This document shows, piece by piece, positions 1 to 11,674 of a stretch of 64,000 bases of DNA. Location of the stretch: positions 66,952,580-67,016,579 of the forward strand of contig NC_085138.1 in NCBI RefSeq assembly GCF_035046485.1, in the 5' to 3' direction. Under the pieces are notes generated by a model. That model did no database searches. It was not told where the DNA came from and worked only from the letters and a program-made list of their open reading frames with translations. How positions within the stretch are numbered: position 1 is the stretch's first letter; every line of letters begins with the position of its first letter. This stretch comes from Aedes albopictus (Eukaryota > Arthropoda > Insecta > Diptera > Culicidae). A program made the translations under genes and the position numbers.

Positions 1-95
1 AGCAAATCGATATCGATCGACATCGAAAATCTCTCCCTGGTTGACCGGGCTGCAATATAGAAAAACAACTTTGTTCTCAATAAGTATTACCACTA

Positions 96-219
96 TTAAC
101 CCTAAAAGGGATACCTTCATGGACTCAGTTTCGTCACCTCGCTGAGTGTGTTCCATCAAAGACGAGCTCTGAAAGGCGCCTGGGGTCCAATGGACCCCAG
201 GTATCCCTTTTAGGGTTAA
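96..219. mobile_element. TTAA-flanked MITE (piggyBac-like)
   Basis: A 116-bp element (100-215) begins CCCTAAAAGGGATACC and ends with its exact inverse GGTATCCCTTTTAGGG. TTAA lies directly on both sides (96-99 and 216-219). TTAA target duplication with CCC/GGG ends is the hallmark of piggyBac-type elements, so this is probably a non-autonomous relative. It has no coding capacity. The class assignment is inference; the inverted repeat and TTAA flanks are seen directly. Confidence 0.72.
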
Positions 220-560
220 ACACGTATTACGTACTTGCATTAGCTGTTATTACATTGATTAACGGCAAAACTGAACTTCTTGCTGGCTCCACGAAGTTTC
301 GGAACAGTTGTGGCGCAGTGGTACTTGTGGTTCCGATTAAATAAACAACTCCTGACCATGCATCCGAGTTTGGTTCAGGTAATGACATATATGCTTGGTT
401 TGAGAATTTGATGGTTGATGTTCAATGAAGTTGATTCAAACGAAACATATGCTTGGTTCAATCATCAAATCAGTGCGAAACAGCCATTTGTGGCAATCAT
501 ACTAAGCATATTATCGAAGCTTGGGTGAACCATAGGCAAAGTTATAACAATCAGACAACA
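220..560. other. Unassigned AT-rich DNA
   Basis: No gene, clear repeat or inverted repeat was recognised between the MITE and the LINE fragment. The phrase 'atgcttggtt' recurs at about 390 and 450, a weak local duplication. Confidence 0.4.
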
Positions 561-2470
561 TTTCTGTCCGTGTAGTCTTCCGGATGAAGAAGCGCCAGCA
601 GGAAGAACGAGATCGCGAAGCGATGGAAGAGCTGTACCGCGCTAAGGACACACGAAAGTTCTACGAGAAGCTGAATCGCTCGCGCAGAGGCTTTGTGCCA
701 CAAGCCGACATGTGCCGAGATAATCACGGGAATATTCTCACGAGCGAGCGTGAGGTGGTCGAGAGGTGGCGGCAGCATTACGATGAGCACTTCAATGTAA
801 CGTCGCAAGTACTGAAAGTGGCGTGGGAGCAGATCTAGGAGTATGTGCACAGGACAAAAGACTTCCGGTCCCTGACCTCCAAGATATTGAGGAGGAGGTT
901 GGCCGGTTGGAAAACAACAAAGCCGCTAGAGCAGATCAACTACCAAGCGAGCTTCTAAAATACGGTGGGGAAGCACTGGTGAGAGCACTACACTGGGTCA
1001 TTACCAAGATTTGGGAGGAGGAAGTATTACCGGAGGAATGAATGGAAGGTATCGTGTGTCTCATCTACAAAAAGGGCGACAAGTTGGATTGCGGGAACTA
1101 CCGCGTGATCACACTACTGAGCACTGCCTACAAGATACTCTCTCAAATTTTATGCCGCCGTCTATCACCGATTGCAAGAGTTCGTGGGGCAATATCAGGC
1201 TGGATTTATGGGTGAACGTGCTACAACGGACCAGATGTTCGCCATCCGCCAGGTTTTGCAGAAATGCCGCGAATACAACGTGCCCACACATCACTTGTTC
1301 ATCGATTTCAAATCGGCGTATGATACAATCGATCGAGAACAGCTATGGCAGATTATGCACGAATACGGATTCCCGGATAAACTGACACGGTTGATGAAGG
1401 CGACGATGGATCGAGTGATGTGCGTAGTTCGAGTATCAGGGACACTCTCGAGTCCCTTCGAATCTCGCAGAGGGCTACGGCAAAGTGACGGTCTTTCGTG
1501 CTTGCTGTTCAACATTGCTTTAGAGGGTGTAATCAGGAGAGCGGGGATAAACACGAGTGGGACGATTTTCACGAAGTCCGTTCAGCTGCTTGGTTTCGCT
1601 GATGATATTGATATTATTGCTCGTAAGTTTAAGACGATGGCGGAAACGTACATCCGACTAAAGAGTGAAGCCAGGCGAATCGGATTAGTCATTAATGTGT
1701 CGAAGACAAAGTACATGATGGCAAAGGGCTCCAGGGAGGAATCACCACGCCCGCCACACCGAATTTAAATCGACGTTGATGTAATCGAGGTGGTTGAAGA
1801 ATTCGTGAACTTGGACTCACTGGTGACCGCCGAAAACGACACTGGCAGAGAAATTCAGAAGCTCATTATGGCAGGAAATTGTGTTTACTTTGGACTCCGC
1901 GGAACTCTACGATCGAACAGCTATCACCACACGAAGTTAACTACATATCTACAAAACGCCGATAAAACCGGTAGTCCACTATGGGAACGAAACATGGACC
2001 CTACGTGCAGAGGACCAACGCGCCTTTGGAGTTTTCGAACGGAAGGTGTTGGGTACCATCTACGGCGGAGTGCAGATGGAAGACGGGACTTGGAGAAGGC
2101 GAATGAACCACGAGCTGCATCAGCTGCTGAGAGAACCAACCATCGTCCATACCGCGAAAATAGGGAGGCTACGGTGGGCGGGCCACGTCACCACGATGAT
2201 GTCGGATAGCATCCCGACTAAAATATTTCTCGAGAGCCATCGGACCGGTACAAGTAGACGAGGTGCGCAGCGACCTAGGTGGGTTGCTTCAGTGGAGAAC
2301 GATTTGCGGACCCTTCGCAGAGTGCGGGACTGGAGACGCACAGTCATGGACCGAATCAAATGGAGACGACTCCTACGTACAGCAGAGGACACTCAGGCCT
2401 TAGTCAGATCGTTGAGGTAAGTAAGTTGCGTGGGTGCTGCTCTACCATTTGCTTGGCACTAAACTAAAGC
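560..2470 (+). pseudogene. 5'-truncated, broken RTE-like LINE reverse transcriptase
   Basis: This is a decayed non-LTR retrotransposon related to the better copy at 31072-33170. Coding pieces lie in different frames: 584-838 (linker), about 865-1170 (start of RT, with [11 protein letters not shown]), 1172-1768 (RT core with FIDFKSAYDTIDR, RGLRQSDGLSCLLFNIALEG and the active-site box FADDID), and 2046-2420 (C-terminal part with RLRWAGHV and RRGAQRPRW). A TGA at 1039-1041 replaces the Trp codon found in the other copy, a frameshift lies near 1170, a stop ends the RT core at 1768, and more shifts follow. The endonuclease domain is missing, so the copy is 5' truncated near 560. RTE-like assignment rests on the RT and C-terminal motifs from family knowledge. 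It cannot encode a working enzyme. Confidence 0.88.
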
Positions 2471-3848
2471 TACACTGTAGTGGGTTCTTTCAGTTCCATT
2501 AGTAATGAACCAACTTAACCGACAAAATTTTCAATCCCTGGTATCACAATTCAGGACAATTTGTTGCACAATCCTACAAGAGAATATTTTAAAGTTGGAA
2601 AATCGACCACGAATCCACAACCATAACAAACAACCAAGTAAAAGCCTTCCAACAGTTAAAAATCAAACATTTCTTCCATAATCTACTGAATGCTCATAAC
2701 AGCATCCTGTGCCATTATTCGTCTGGCATACGCACGTCCGGTCGCATACAGGTGCTTCAACAAGCAATATCAATAAAATTAACCTTATCGTAACACGAAT
2801 CGTCTGAAACGCACCGTGCGTGCAAAGTATTTAAAGTCTCGCCCCCGTTACACTTCATTCCGGTGAAAATCCACTGCTCTGTTGAATACCGTTCCCATTT
2901 GTTGATAGCTGCGTATTTTTTCCCCATCTGCATAACACACCGAGGGGAAAACCGGAAAGGGATGGAACCACCAGCGGAACGGTATTTGCAAAAAAGAAAG
3001 CATCACAAAGCACGCCACCATCCCGGTAGGGATGGCGCGTTGTTGGTCGCTATATAGCTGACTCGGCAACGCACGAGCAAATAAAGAAATCCTAAGCCTA
3101 AAACGGTACCTAAAGGATTATTTCCATAAATTTCAGCCTCCTTCGGAAATACCGCGGCAGAGTCGCGCTTCCGCTTGGCGGCTTGGCTGGTGCACGCCGG
3201 ATTAGATGTGTTTGCTAGGCGATGGAATTTGGGACCGAGGGTTCGATGCGGAAACGACGATGTTGGAAGTGGCGAAAATAGATTTTTCCGAAACCACGAG
3301 CCAAGACTCGTTGTCAGAACCAACGCGCGCGTGGGTGGATCTTAGGCTAAATCTTTGCAATCGCTCTAATTGGCTGGGTCTTGATGAGGGGAGACCAGCC
3401 GATAGCATATAGCTTGGATTGTGGTGAAGGTTGGTAATCGGCGGAATGTAAGGACGACGCAGGAGTTTTTTTGTGTGTGGATTAAGATTGTGGCTTGAGC
3501 GGAAAGTAAAGAAAAAGTAGTCGACCAGTTGGAAAAGTAAGCAGCCAAAGTAGGTACGTATTTCTTTCTATGCAGGATAATTACAACGGCATGCATGCCT
3601 TTAAGAGGTTATGCACTTCTGTCTTCGCATCTCAGTAAACGCTATTACTGAAATTCGGGCTTTATTGTTATATTTCCATAATTGTTTATGCTGTTTTTAA
3701 TCCTGTTTATTGATTTATCTATCTGACACATTCTACCGTGACGTTACATCATTTCCCCGCTTTGCTGGGCAGATTTTTCGCTCATAAATGCGACCGTAAA
3801 CCTAAAATATTATTTCACATTGGAATTACTTGTGAAATTTGCAATAAA
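2471..3848. other. Unassigned mostly unique DNA
   Basis: There is no recognisable gene or mobile element here. Open frames of 60-106 codons occur on both strands but overlap each other, have no recognisable domains and look random. Around 3150-3400 the GC content is higher than in the neighbourhood. Confidence 0.4.
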
Positions 3849-4055
3849 TAGGGTAGCGTGCCACTTCAGCAGTGGCCGGTATTTTGGGAACTTCCCTCTA
3901 TAACTCCGTCTAAATCCAAACCAATTGACTTGAAATTTTGTACACGACTAGATACTCTACGTTCCAAAAATTGTGTCAATTGATTCAAAATTGGCTGAGT
4001 TATAGCAGAAAAGTGCCCAAAATAGGAGCCCTGCCGAGATGGTTCCACTTCCCTA
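3849..4055. mobile_element. MITE with ~50-bp imperfect inverted ends
   Basis: The left end (TAGGGTAGCGTGCCACTTC, then TATTTTGGGAACTT) matches the inverse of the right end (AAGTGCCCAAAATA, then GGTTCCACTTCCCTA) with mismatches. The element is about 205 bp and has no coding capacity. The duplicated target is not clear, so no superfamily is assigned. Confidence 0.55.
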
Positions 4056-4344
4056 TGATCTGTTCAACATTTCATTTTCATTGAAAACTTTTTGGACCTG
4101 CATTCCTCGAAGACTTTAAATAAGGTTGTATTTTTCCAAATAAATCCTTGCCGAAATTTCTCTTAATTCAGATTTACATACTCATATGCTGCATATACTC
4201 ATATCAAAGAATATACCTATAGAAATGATAATTGACGCATTTCCGGAAAAACCCTTGGAAGAAATCTTGAAGGTGTTCTCGTAAAAGTTTGTAAACTATC
4301 ATTGAAACAAAATCCTTAAGGAAAATAGAAAACCTTGAAGTTGA

Positions 4345-4765
4345 GCTGCGATAAGGATCGCGATCGGGTGGCATTGTTCGAAGGAAAAAGTGAAAAAAAA
4401 ACGCGTGTTTAAGGCAACTGCGATGGAAATCGCGATCGGTGGCATTTTTCGGAAGAAAAAGCGAACAATAGCGCGTGTTTGGGGCAGTTGCGATGGGGAT
4501 CTCGGTCGCGTTGCATTGTTCGAAGGAAAAAGTAAAAAATTACGCATGTTTGGGAATCGCGATCGAGTGGCCGTCCAAGTAACATTTTGATAACCAAACA
4601 GTCTCGTAGAGGTCATGATAACCGTCATAAAACCTTATATTTTTTATTTTGGTTTTATGATGGTTCTAATAACCTTTCCTAGTCCATTTGACTAAAAATT
4701 GTTACTTGTGGTGACATTGTTCGAAGGAAAAGTGAAAAATAACGCGTGTTTGGGGCAGGTGCACA
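4345..4765 (+). repeat. ~70-bp tandem repeat split by a small insertion
   Basis: The motif GGCATTGTTCGAAGGAAAAA and its variants recur at about 4371, 4440 and 4511, a spacing of roughly 70 bp, each followed by an 'acgcgtgtttggggca'-like segment. A fourth unit resumes at about 4709. Between the third and fourth units lies a 132-bp segment (4576-4707) that begins CAAGTAACA and ends TGTTACTTG, probably a small MITE that landed in the array. Confidence 0.65.
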
Positions 4766-5104
4766 TTTTCCTTCCTGCAAAAAAATTGAAGGAGTTAAGG
4801 AGTGGTTGCGGTCATCCGACGACATGGAACTGGGTGAGATCATTCCGGGTTTTTTTTTACATACTAGAAGAAGTTGGGGTAATTTCGCCAATGCGTTTTC
4901 ATGAGGACATCTGGAGTCTGTAATATCTGCAAATCAATCTTGTAGTTCTGGTGCAAGCCTGATATTGAAGCGATAAAAATGTTAGGAGAAAGTGATTGCA
5001 GTTCACAACAATCACAAAAAATTTAAAATAATCGGCTTAATTACCTCAACGGCTGTCGATCACAGGTAATACAGTAAAAAACATAATTCGAAAATAGCTA
5101 TCTT

Positions 5105-5418
5105 AGCTTGAAAGTTTAGGGCCCATATAGCCGAGGCGGTAAACGCACGGGTATTCAGCATGACCATGCTGAGGGTGACGGGTTCGATTCCCGGTCGGTC
5201 CAGGATCTTTTCGTAAAGGAAATTTCCTTGACTTCCTTGGGCATAGAGTATCTTCGTGCCTGTGTGTATATCACACATGCAAAATGGTCATTGGCAGAGG
5301 AAGCTCTCATGTAAAAACTGTGGAAGTGTTAATTGAACACTAAGCTGAGAAGCAGGCTTTGTCCCAGTGAGGACGTAACGCCAAGAAGAAGAAGAAGAAG
5401 AAGAAGCTTGAAAGTTTA
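5105..5418 (+). mobile_element. Feilai-like tRNA-derived SINE with 14-bp TSD
   Basis: The 286-bp element (5119-5404) starts with a tRNA-like head: an A-box-like TAGCCGAGGCGG and a B-box GGTTCGATTCC, the pattern of an internal RNA polymerase III promoter. The head resembles a Leu-type tRNA with CAG in the anticodon position. The body ends with the phrase 'gtcccagtgaggacgtaacg' and a (GAA)n tail. Perfect 14-bp direct repeats AGCTTGAAAGTTTA flank it at 5105-5118 and 5405-5418, showing insertion by target-primed reverse transcription. The name Feilai-like is from memory of Aedes SINEs. It is mobilised by a LINE in trans and encodes no protein. Confidence 0.85.
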
Positions 5419-6543
5419 TTCTCCGTATACTCTTACTTCAATACTGTGGGAAACGCTCGACTATTTTCGTGAGTCGGTCGGTTTTCTCGGTAGGGAGATG
5501 GGGACGCGAATATTGAATGCGGAATCTACAGCGCGCGGTTACTTTCGTGGGAAAGTCGGTTTTCACGGTAATGTAAACGATCAATGCGGTGACGCGTTTA
5601 ATATAGAACGATCGTTGACGTACATATGTGCATTACCCTTACAATCGCGACCAAATAAATCATAATCGGGATGAAGACCGTGGCGTGTATTTTCATAAAA
5701 CTAGTGGATCATATCACCTACCAAAGGTGGCTCCAAGATCCACACATTACCCTACCCTACTAACAAATACTGATTCCCGAGACAACTGTGGGATGCTGTG
5801 GATTCTACAGTTTCTAGTAACAACGGTTATCGTACTAACATTCCTTCCCCTTAACCGATGACCGTAAGGACGCAGCCAACGCCGTTATTGACATTATTAA
5901 AATTGTGAGTTCTCGAACTGTGCACATTGAGAATTGTAAGCTAGTCCCAAGCCCTATTCATTGGTTTCTTGGGCAATTTCGATTGCTCTGGTCAATCATG
6001 GAGTAGCAATTACGAATTGTGCGGTCATCTATGCAAATGCTCTGCTCAAGCATGCTCTAACTAGCGTATTATTACTTATTAACTTTATTACTATCCCCTG
6101 AGACATTTTTATCACGGGGCTGGACGTTTTCTTTTGATGGGGCGTAATGCCCCGTTTGTTTTGAAAAGGCAAATTTCGGAACGTTTTTGATGAACCTTTC
6201 AAAGCTTCCATAGCCTCCCCTCCAAAGGCAAAGTTCGCATGCAACACTTCACTGACTTTAGGAACAACGATTTGCAGTGGACAATTGATGGAATAAGACG
6301 CCATTTTTGATATATTGTCATTTCTGCTTAAGAGGGGCATATTATACCTGTTTAACCTATAATTAATATGGGAACAATTTTCATTTTTGTATCACAGATT
6401 TTTTTTTCATGCCTCAAACATACGCTGTCTCATACAAGTAGCTACTTTTTTTTCAAAATCTTTTCCTACTTCTCATCAAAGGGTGTTATTTCATAAATAT
6501 TATGCATGATACTTAATTTGGGACAACACAGCTGACCTAACAT
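5419..6543. other. Unassigned AT-rich DNA
   Basis: There is no recognisable gene. Open frames at 5333-5861 and 6029-6340 (minus) lack domains and overlap the SINE tail or AT-rich DNA. Two segments contain short 'gactattttcgtgagtcggtcggttttc'-like direct repeats near 5460 and 5540, suggesting an old local duplication. Confidence 0.4.
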
Positions 6544-6764
6544 TAAGGTACACCGGGGCAAGTTGAAACGGGTGGGGTAAGATGAAACAGCGGGTTCACA
6601 TGATGATTTTTAACGATGATGAACAATTTGATTGCCATAACACATAGTTTTTGATTCAAACAATCTTTTAGCGAAGGATAAACTTCCAAATTTTATTGAA
6701 ATCTATTTCAAAACTTCGCGTTTTATCTTGCCCCACCCGTTTCAACTTGCCTCGGTGTACCTTA
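6544..6764. mobile_element. MITE with ~44-bp inverted ends and TA flanks
   Basis: The left end AGGTACACCGGGGCAAG (then 'ttgaaacgggtggggtaaga') matches the inverse of the right end (CTTGCCTCGGTGTACCT) with few mismatches. TA lies directly outside both ends (6544-6545 and 6763-6764), as for Tc1/mariner-type insertion. The 217-bp element has no coding capacity. Confidence 0.68.
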
Positions 6765-7110
6765 TCAGACAATTTCCCTTCTTTCATACATAGGCTGTTC
6801 TTTCAAAGTATAGTGTTCCAAAAGTTGAATTATTGATATTAAATATTGTTTTTATGTTCCATTCTTGTTTAACATGTGCAGATTTGAATTTTGAATCTAA
6901 TGATGATGTTGTCTCTTGATCGATTAAATATTTCTCTCTCATTGAAGATTTTCCGCGAAACGATACATTCCGCGAAATGGTTTTCGGCAAAACAGTGCAT
7001 TCCGCAAAATGGTTCATTCAGCCAAATGTCATTCCGCGAAATGTTACACCGTGAAATTGAATTCCGAGACGTGGTTTTCGGCGAAACGTTACACAATCTT
7101 TTTAAACACC
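6765..7110 (-). repeat. Two-module repeat family, minus-oriented copy
   Basis: The segment holds an 'aacagcctat...aaagaagg' module (here inverted, 6770-6810), a linker, and about ten ~16-bp variants of ATTCCGCGAAATGGTT between 6950 and 7090. The whole segment matches the inverse of 10050-10390 along about 330 bp. It is a dispersed repetitive family; no protein is recognisable. The 102-codon plus-strand and 84-codon minus-strand frames here are by-products of the repeat. Confidence 0.7.
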
Positions 7111-7250
7111 TTCGAAATCCCACTGAATACAGAGCAGTGATCCAAAATGTATTGTCAGCAGTAGTACGCTCCTCCTTCTTTTGTTACAAAATCCTGTAGA
7201 AGCATATCAGAAAACCATAAGACAGTAATTTAGATCCATAAAAACTTGTC

Positions 7251-9493
7251 AAATGCACTATGGGGAAAGTGGTGGCCAAAAATCGAAAAATTGACTTGCT
7301 TTGAATGACGTGTCTTATATACCATTTGAGAGCCAGATAGTTCAAACCTAGATTCCCAAAATTTCAGCCCTCTGTGATGGAAACTCATTGCGCCACAGAT
7401 ATCAGACTTAGAAAAATAGTGATAATTGTAGAAAAAATGCATTTTAAACAAATGCAGTTTTCTCAGTGAAAAAACGGTTTAATTTTGGATTTGAATCCAC
7501 CGATGGAAATGATATTGTCTGAACTTTAAAATGGGTGAGTTGTTGGGGTTACATGGTAAATTGAAATTAGCAAAAAATGAGTAATTATTGACAAAAGCAA
7601 CATTTTTTGCCTAAGTTGGTCTATATCTAACAAGCAGGGTCGAGCAGTCTCAAGAGACCGCCTCCACAGTTTAGTATGGGGTCTACACTATCTGCGGAAC
7701 GCGAATCCAGCTGCGGATAGCTGCGGATGAGCGCCATTTTGGCCCAAGCCCGAAAAATTGATTTTTTTTTGTTATTTTTTTTGTTAACTATGATTATTGA
7801 TTATGCGAGCACATACAAAAAAAAATTGTACAAATTAAACAGTGCTTCAAAGGTGGTACTGTTAATTGTAAAATTTAGTCTTAAAAATGCTACACATTTA
7901 ATTACTTTTATGTTAAAAATGGGTAAAAACTGATTGAAAATTATCGTTCCATATATAAACTGTATCAACCCATCTGGACTGAAATACTTCTTTTGTTCAC
8001 GAAAATTTTGTTTATATTTTCAATACACATTTAGCAACAGAGAAAGAAACACCACATCTTATATATCAATTTTACTAAAAATTACCTACTTGTACTTAAA
8101 AGATGAGGATAATATTTTCAATTTATAAGTTGGTTTTCAATCTCAATGCTAGCAACGTGAATATAGCACAGTAGTTAATTCAACGCAAACAAATCTGAAA
8201 ATAATTGTTTGTGGTAATATGGAACATAGGAGCATCGTGTTACCACAGACAAACAGACATATCACTTGGGACAAAATGCGATAAAAATCATCATCACGAA
8301 AACATAATCGTCCAATGCTAATTGAGTTAAAAAGGGAAACGATGGGAACTGCGTAGAGTGAGATGTCTGTTTATCTGTGGTGTTACTTTAAATCTAAAAA
8401 AAATCTCAAATAGTTAATGCAACAATAGTATATCAATTCAAAATATAATTTTGATCTTGCTAAAGAAGCAACTGCAGCAACTGACAGTTCTATAACATCT
8501 GCCAGTTTTTGCAGTTACCGAATTTCATTCGTTAAGTGAAACACAAAGATGTTGCAGTTATCAAACGCCTACTGTGCCTCAAAAGTTGAAGTACGTAGCA
8601 CAATATTTTTACAATGCATAGCAAAAGGCTCATGCAAAAAAAAGCTTTGAAAAATAAAATAACGATTGGCGCGACGCTTATTCGGAACTTGGAAACGATG
8701 TTATGTTTGGCGGTAATGTGGACACTATAGAAAAACTGCATATAGACATAACGATTCAAACATGGTGAATTTGATTGGCCATGTTCTCAAAAATCGTGAA
8801 AGTGAATCAAACATGTTCACAATTCCCAAAAATTTATATGGAATGATGTCACCTGAACAGAAAAATGAGTAGATATTGCTTGTGAATTTGATTATGCTCT
8901 GTCTCTTGAAACTTAATTAATAAAATTTGTGATGGAAATTTATCAATGAAAATTATGTTCTATTTAGCAGTATAGTCATTAAAAAAAGTAAAAAAGTATC
9001 CTTCCGACGAGTTTGAACAAATATTACAGTAGGGGGGGGGGGAGGTGGTGGCAGATAAGTTGGAGGGGGGGGGGGGGCTCTTGGCAGATAAACAATTCTT
9101 TACCAAAATACATGATCGATAAAACAATACTCTTATATAACATTTGAAAAATGGGAGGGGGGTCAGATTTGCATCGAAGGAGGGGGGGGGGGGGGGGGTT
9201 GGTGTGCTTCCACTTCCACCTCTCCTGTTTTATCTTATGCATGGCAATCTTATTCTAGTTTTGATTTGCATTTGAATTGCCTCAAAAATAAAAAAGAAAC
9301 GTTTAAGTTAAATGTTCAGGAATAAGTAGTTCCTAACTGGGTTAAATACTAGTTACAGCTTCCAGATGTGATGAAAATACATAAATTTGACTAATGTTAT
9401 GCTAATCTTACTAGAATACTTCCAAAAAATGCGGAAAACCCAAAAAAATATTTTTGGCCACCACTTTGTATGGAGCCGCCCCATAGTGAAATG
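7251..9493. mobile_element. 2.2-kb terminal-inverted-repeat element, 5-bp TSD
   Basis: The element runs 7256-9488. It starts CACTATGGGG followed by 'aaagtggtggccaaaaat' and ends with the inverse 'atttttggccaccacttt' and CCCCATAGTG. AAATG lies on both outer sides (7251-7255 and 9489-9493). The interior is AT-rich and has no transposase-like frame, so it is non-autonomous. It includes poly-G runs of 10-18 bases at 9030-9200. The superfamily cannot be named from ends alone. Confidence 0.65.
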
Positions 9494-10049
9494 GTCCCTT
9501 TCTTATGAAAAAAAATTAAATGAAAAATTTCATAAAATGTTCCATGAAATGGGAAAATACTAATAAAGAAATAGAAAAATGATCAATAGAAAATTTGATA
9601 ACAATCCATAAAATTTAAAAAAAAGCGATTCGTACAAAATTGAAGAGCAATCCATAAAACGTCGAAAATGATCCATAAACCTGCAGTGGAAAATTTACGA
9701 AAAAGTCGTCCATGGTTTTATTGCATAGGTCATTTTCCTAATTTTACGGATCATTTAAAAAATGATATTTTATGGATCGTTCTCTAATTTGCAATGGATG
9801 ATAGCATACCGGAAAGAAATATCGAAAAGTTACCAAAGAGTCATTTGGATTTTTTTCATGGATCATTCTTGGCTTTTAATGCAAAAGAATAGTTTTCCCA
9901 CTGAAATTTATCTGAAACCTGAAAATTATCTGAACCTCCGATAACGTGCTTGAGCCGCCCTGAAAATCTTCAGAAATACACTGAAACTGTTTCAGACCCA
10001 CCACAGCCCCCCTCCCAAAGTGCTTCAGAATGCCCTTGTAATGCCACTG
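9494..10049. repeat. AT-rich DNA with inverted 'atccataaaa' motifs
   Basis: Variants of 'gatccataaaa' recur on the plus strand at 9590-9690 and in inverted form ('ttttatggatc', 'catggatcatt') at 9705-9875. The arrangement suggests a decayed inverted-repeat element about 300 bp long. No gene is seen. Confidence 0.4.
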
Positions 10050-10390
10050 AACATTTTGAAACGCCCTGAAAACGATTGTATAACATTTCGCCGAAAACCA
10101 TTTCGCGGAATTCCTTTTCGCGGTGTAGCATTCCGCGGAATGACATTTGGCGGAATAAACCATTTCGCGGAATGCACCGTTTCGCCGAAAACCATTTGGC
10201 GGAAGTACCGTTTCGCGGAAAATCGTTAATAAGAGCAAACAATTTAACTTATCAAAAGACAAAATCATGATGAGATTCAAAATTCAAATCAGCGCATGAA
10301 AAATTGAATACTTCATATCAAAAATTCATTTTTGTAGCAATATACTGTAAAAGAACAGCCTACTATAAAAGAAGGGAAATTCCCTGATAA
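10050..10390 (+). repeat. Two-module repeat family, plus-oriented copy
   Basis: This is the inverted counterpart of 6765-7110. It has about ten ~16-bp units of the type CATTTCGCGGAATTCC (10080-10230), a linker containing 'gattcaaaattcaaatcagc', and the module AACAGCCTACTATAAAAGAA at about 10354. No protein is supported; frames here are repeat shadows. Confidence 0.7.
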
Positions 10391-11674
10391 TATTAATTTA
10401 GCAGTTATGCCAAAATAAGTATAATGCATACAATTTACTAAAGAACAGTTTTAACCAGAAGAAGGAAAAGTTTCGTATTGAACATAACAGCGTTAAAAAC
10501 AGCGTTTGTTTGAAAGATGGAAAAACCTGTGATAGAAAAATCAATTTTTTTCTAATATCTAAACAACAGTTTGAGTTAGTTATACAATAAAAAAAAAGAG
10601 AAATCTGGTAAAGTTATCACTAAGGGGTGTTACTTGGCTTAAGGGTTACGAGGTCACACTGTTTACAAATACCATCATTTTGGCGTAATTACAATGCTTT
10701 CAATCGATAACGGTGAAAGTTTGGAAGCTGATGAGCAGATTCAGTTCCTGAATTATGATTCTGGGTCATTAGGCCGAAGGAGATTACACTGAGTGGACGT
10801 TAGGCCGAACAATCATTGGGCTGAATAGATGTTAGATCAATAAGATAATAGGCCTCGAAAGATCTAAAGAATATGTCTCCCACAGAGTTAGCTTGGCGAT
10901 CTTATGTCAATAGATAACTACAGTGCAACTTGATTGAACAGCCCATATTTTAAAGAAGGATAAATCTCTGACGTCAGCAGTCTAATCACCAAAAAACTCA
11001 CCAACAGTGTTACTCTAAAGAACGTCCCATTTTTGAAAGAATGAAAAATCTCAGATAAGTGAGCAGTTTGGTCACTAGCCAACATTTCTAACAGTAAACT
11101 TGAAAGAACAGCCTGTTATCAAAAGAAGGTCAAATCTCCTATAGAGTTATCAATTTGATCATTAAAAACTACACACCACATGAACAGCATTTGAAGAAAA
11201 GAAGGTAAACGATAATAATTTAACAATTCAGTCGCCAAACAAAAATGTTACTGGAAATAACAGACTTATTTTAAGGAGATCAAAATCTCTGAAAGAGTTA
11301 GCAATATAAGCGCTTCAAAGTACAACTTAGGGGCTGTCCATAAACCACGTGGTCATGAGGGGAGGGGGGGGGGTTCGGCCAATGACCATTTTGTATGGAC
11401 AAGTAAAAAATTTTGTATGGACTAATGACCACGCGGGGTGGGGGGGGGGTGGTTGAGAAGTCCCAAAAAAATGACCACGTGGTTTATGGACAGCCCCTTA
11501 TGTGACAACGATGGCTTGTTGGTCATTGCACCTAATGTCTATTTGGCCTCATTTCCATTCAACCTAAAGACATTCGGACGAATGACTTTTGGCCTGACGT
11601 TCAAAACTCTCAAGAACGGCCTACGCATCAAAGAAGGTTAACTTTTGTTCAGAAAAGTAACAGATTTAATATCA
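10391..11674 (+). repeat. Degenerate ~75-95-bp tandem repeat ('aacagcc...aaagaagg')
   Basis: Units of the form 'gaacagcct...aaagaaggnaaaatctctgatagagttagcaatttg' recur at about 10940, 11033, 11110, 11182 and 11259, with older copies near 10445 and 10490 and a final one near 11615. 'ttaggccgaa'-like motifs at 10770-10850 and 11530-11600 belong to the partner module. The array is interrupted by a MITE at 11327-11500. It has no coding function that I can see. Confidence 0.6.
11327..11500. mobile_element. 168-bp MITE with TTA target duplication
   Basis: The element (11330-11497) begins GGGGCTGTCCATAAACCACG and ends with the near-exact inverse of that end. TTA lies on both sides (11327-11329 and 11498-11500), the target pattern of PIF/Harbinger-type elements. 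Two poly-G tracts sit inside. The class is an inference. Confidence 0.75.

Noticed and set aside
4390..4590. 66-codon basic ORF over the 70-bp repeat
   Set aside because: It follows the tandem repeat and has no domain; the repeat explains the open frame.
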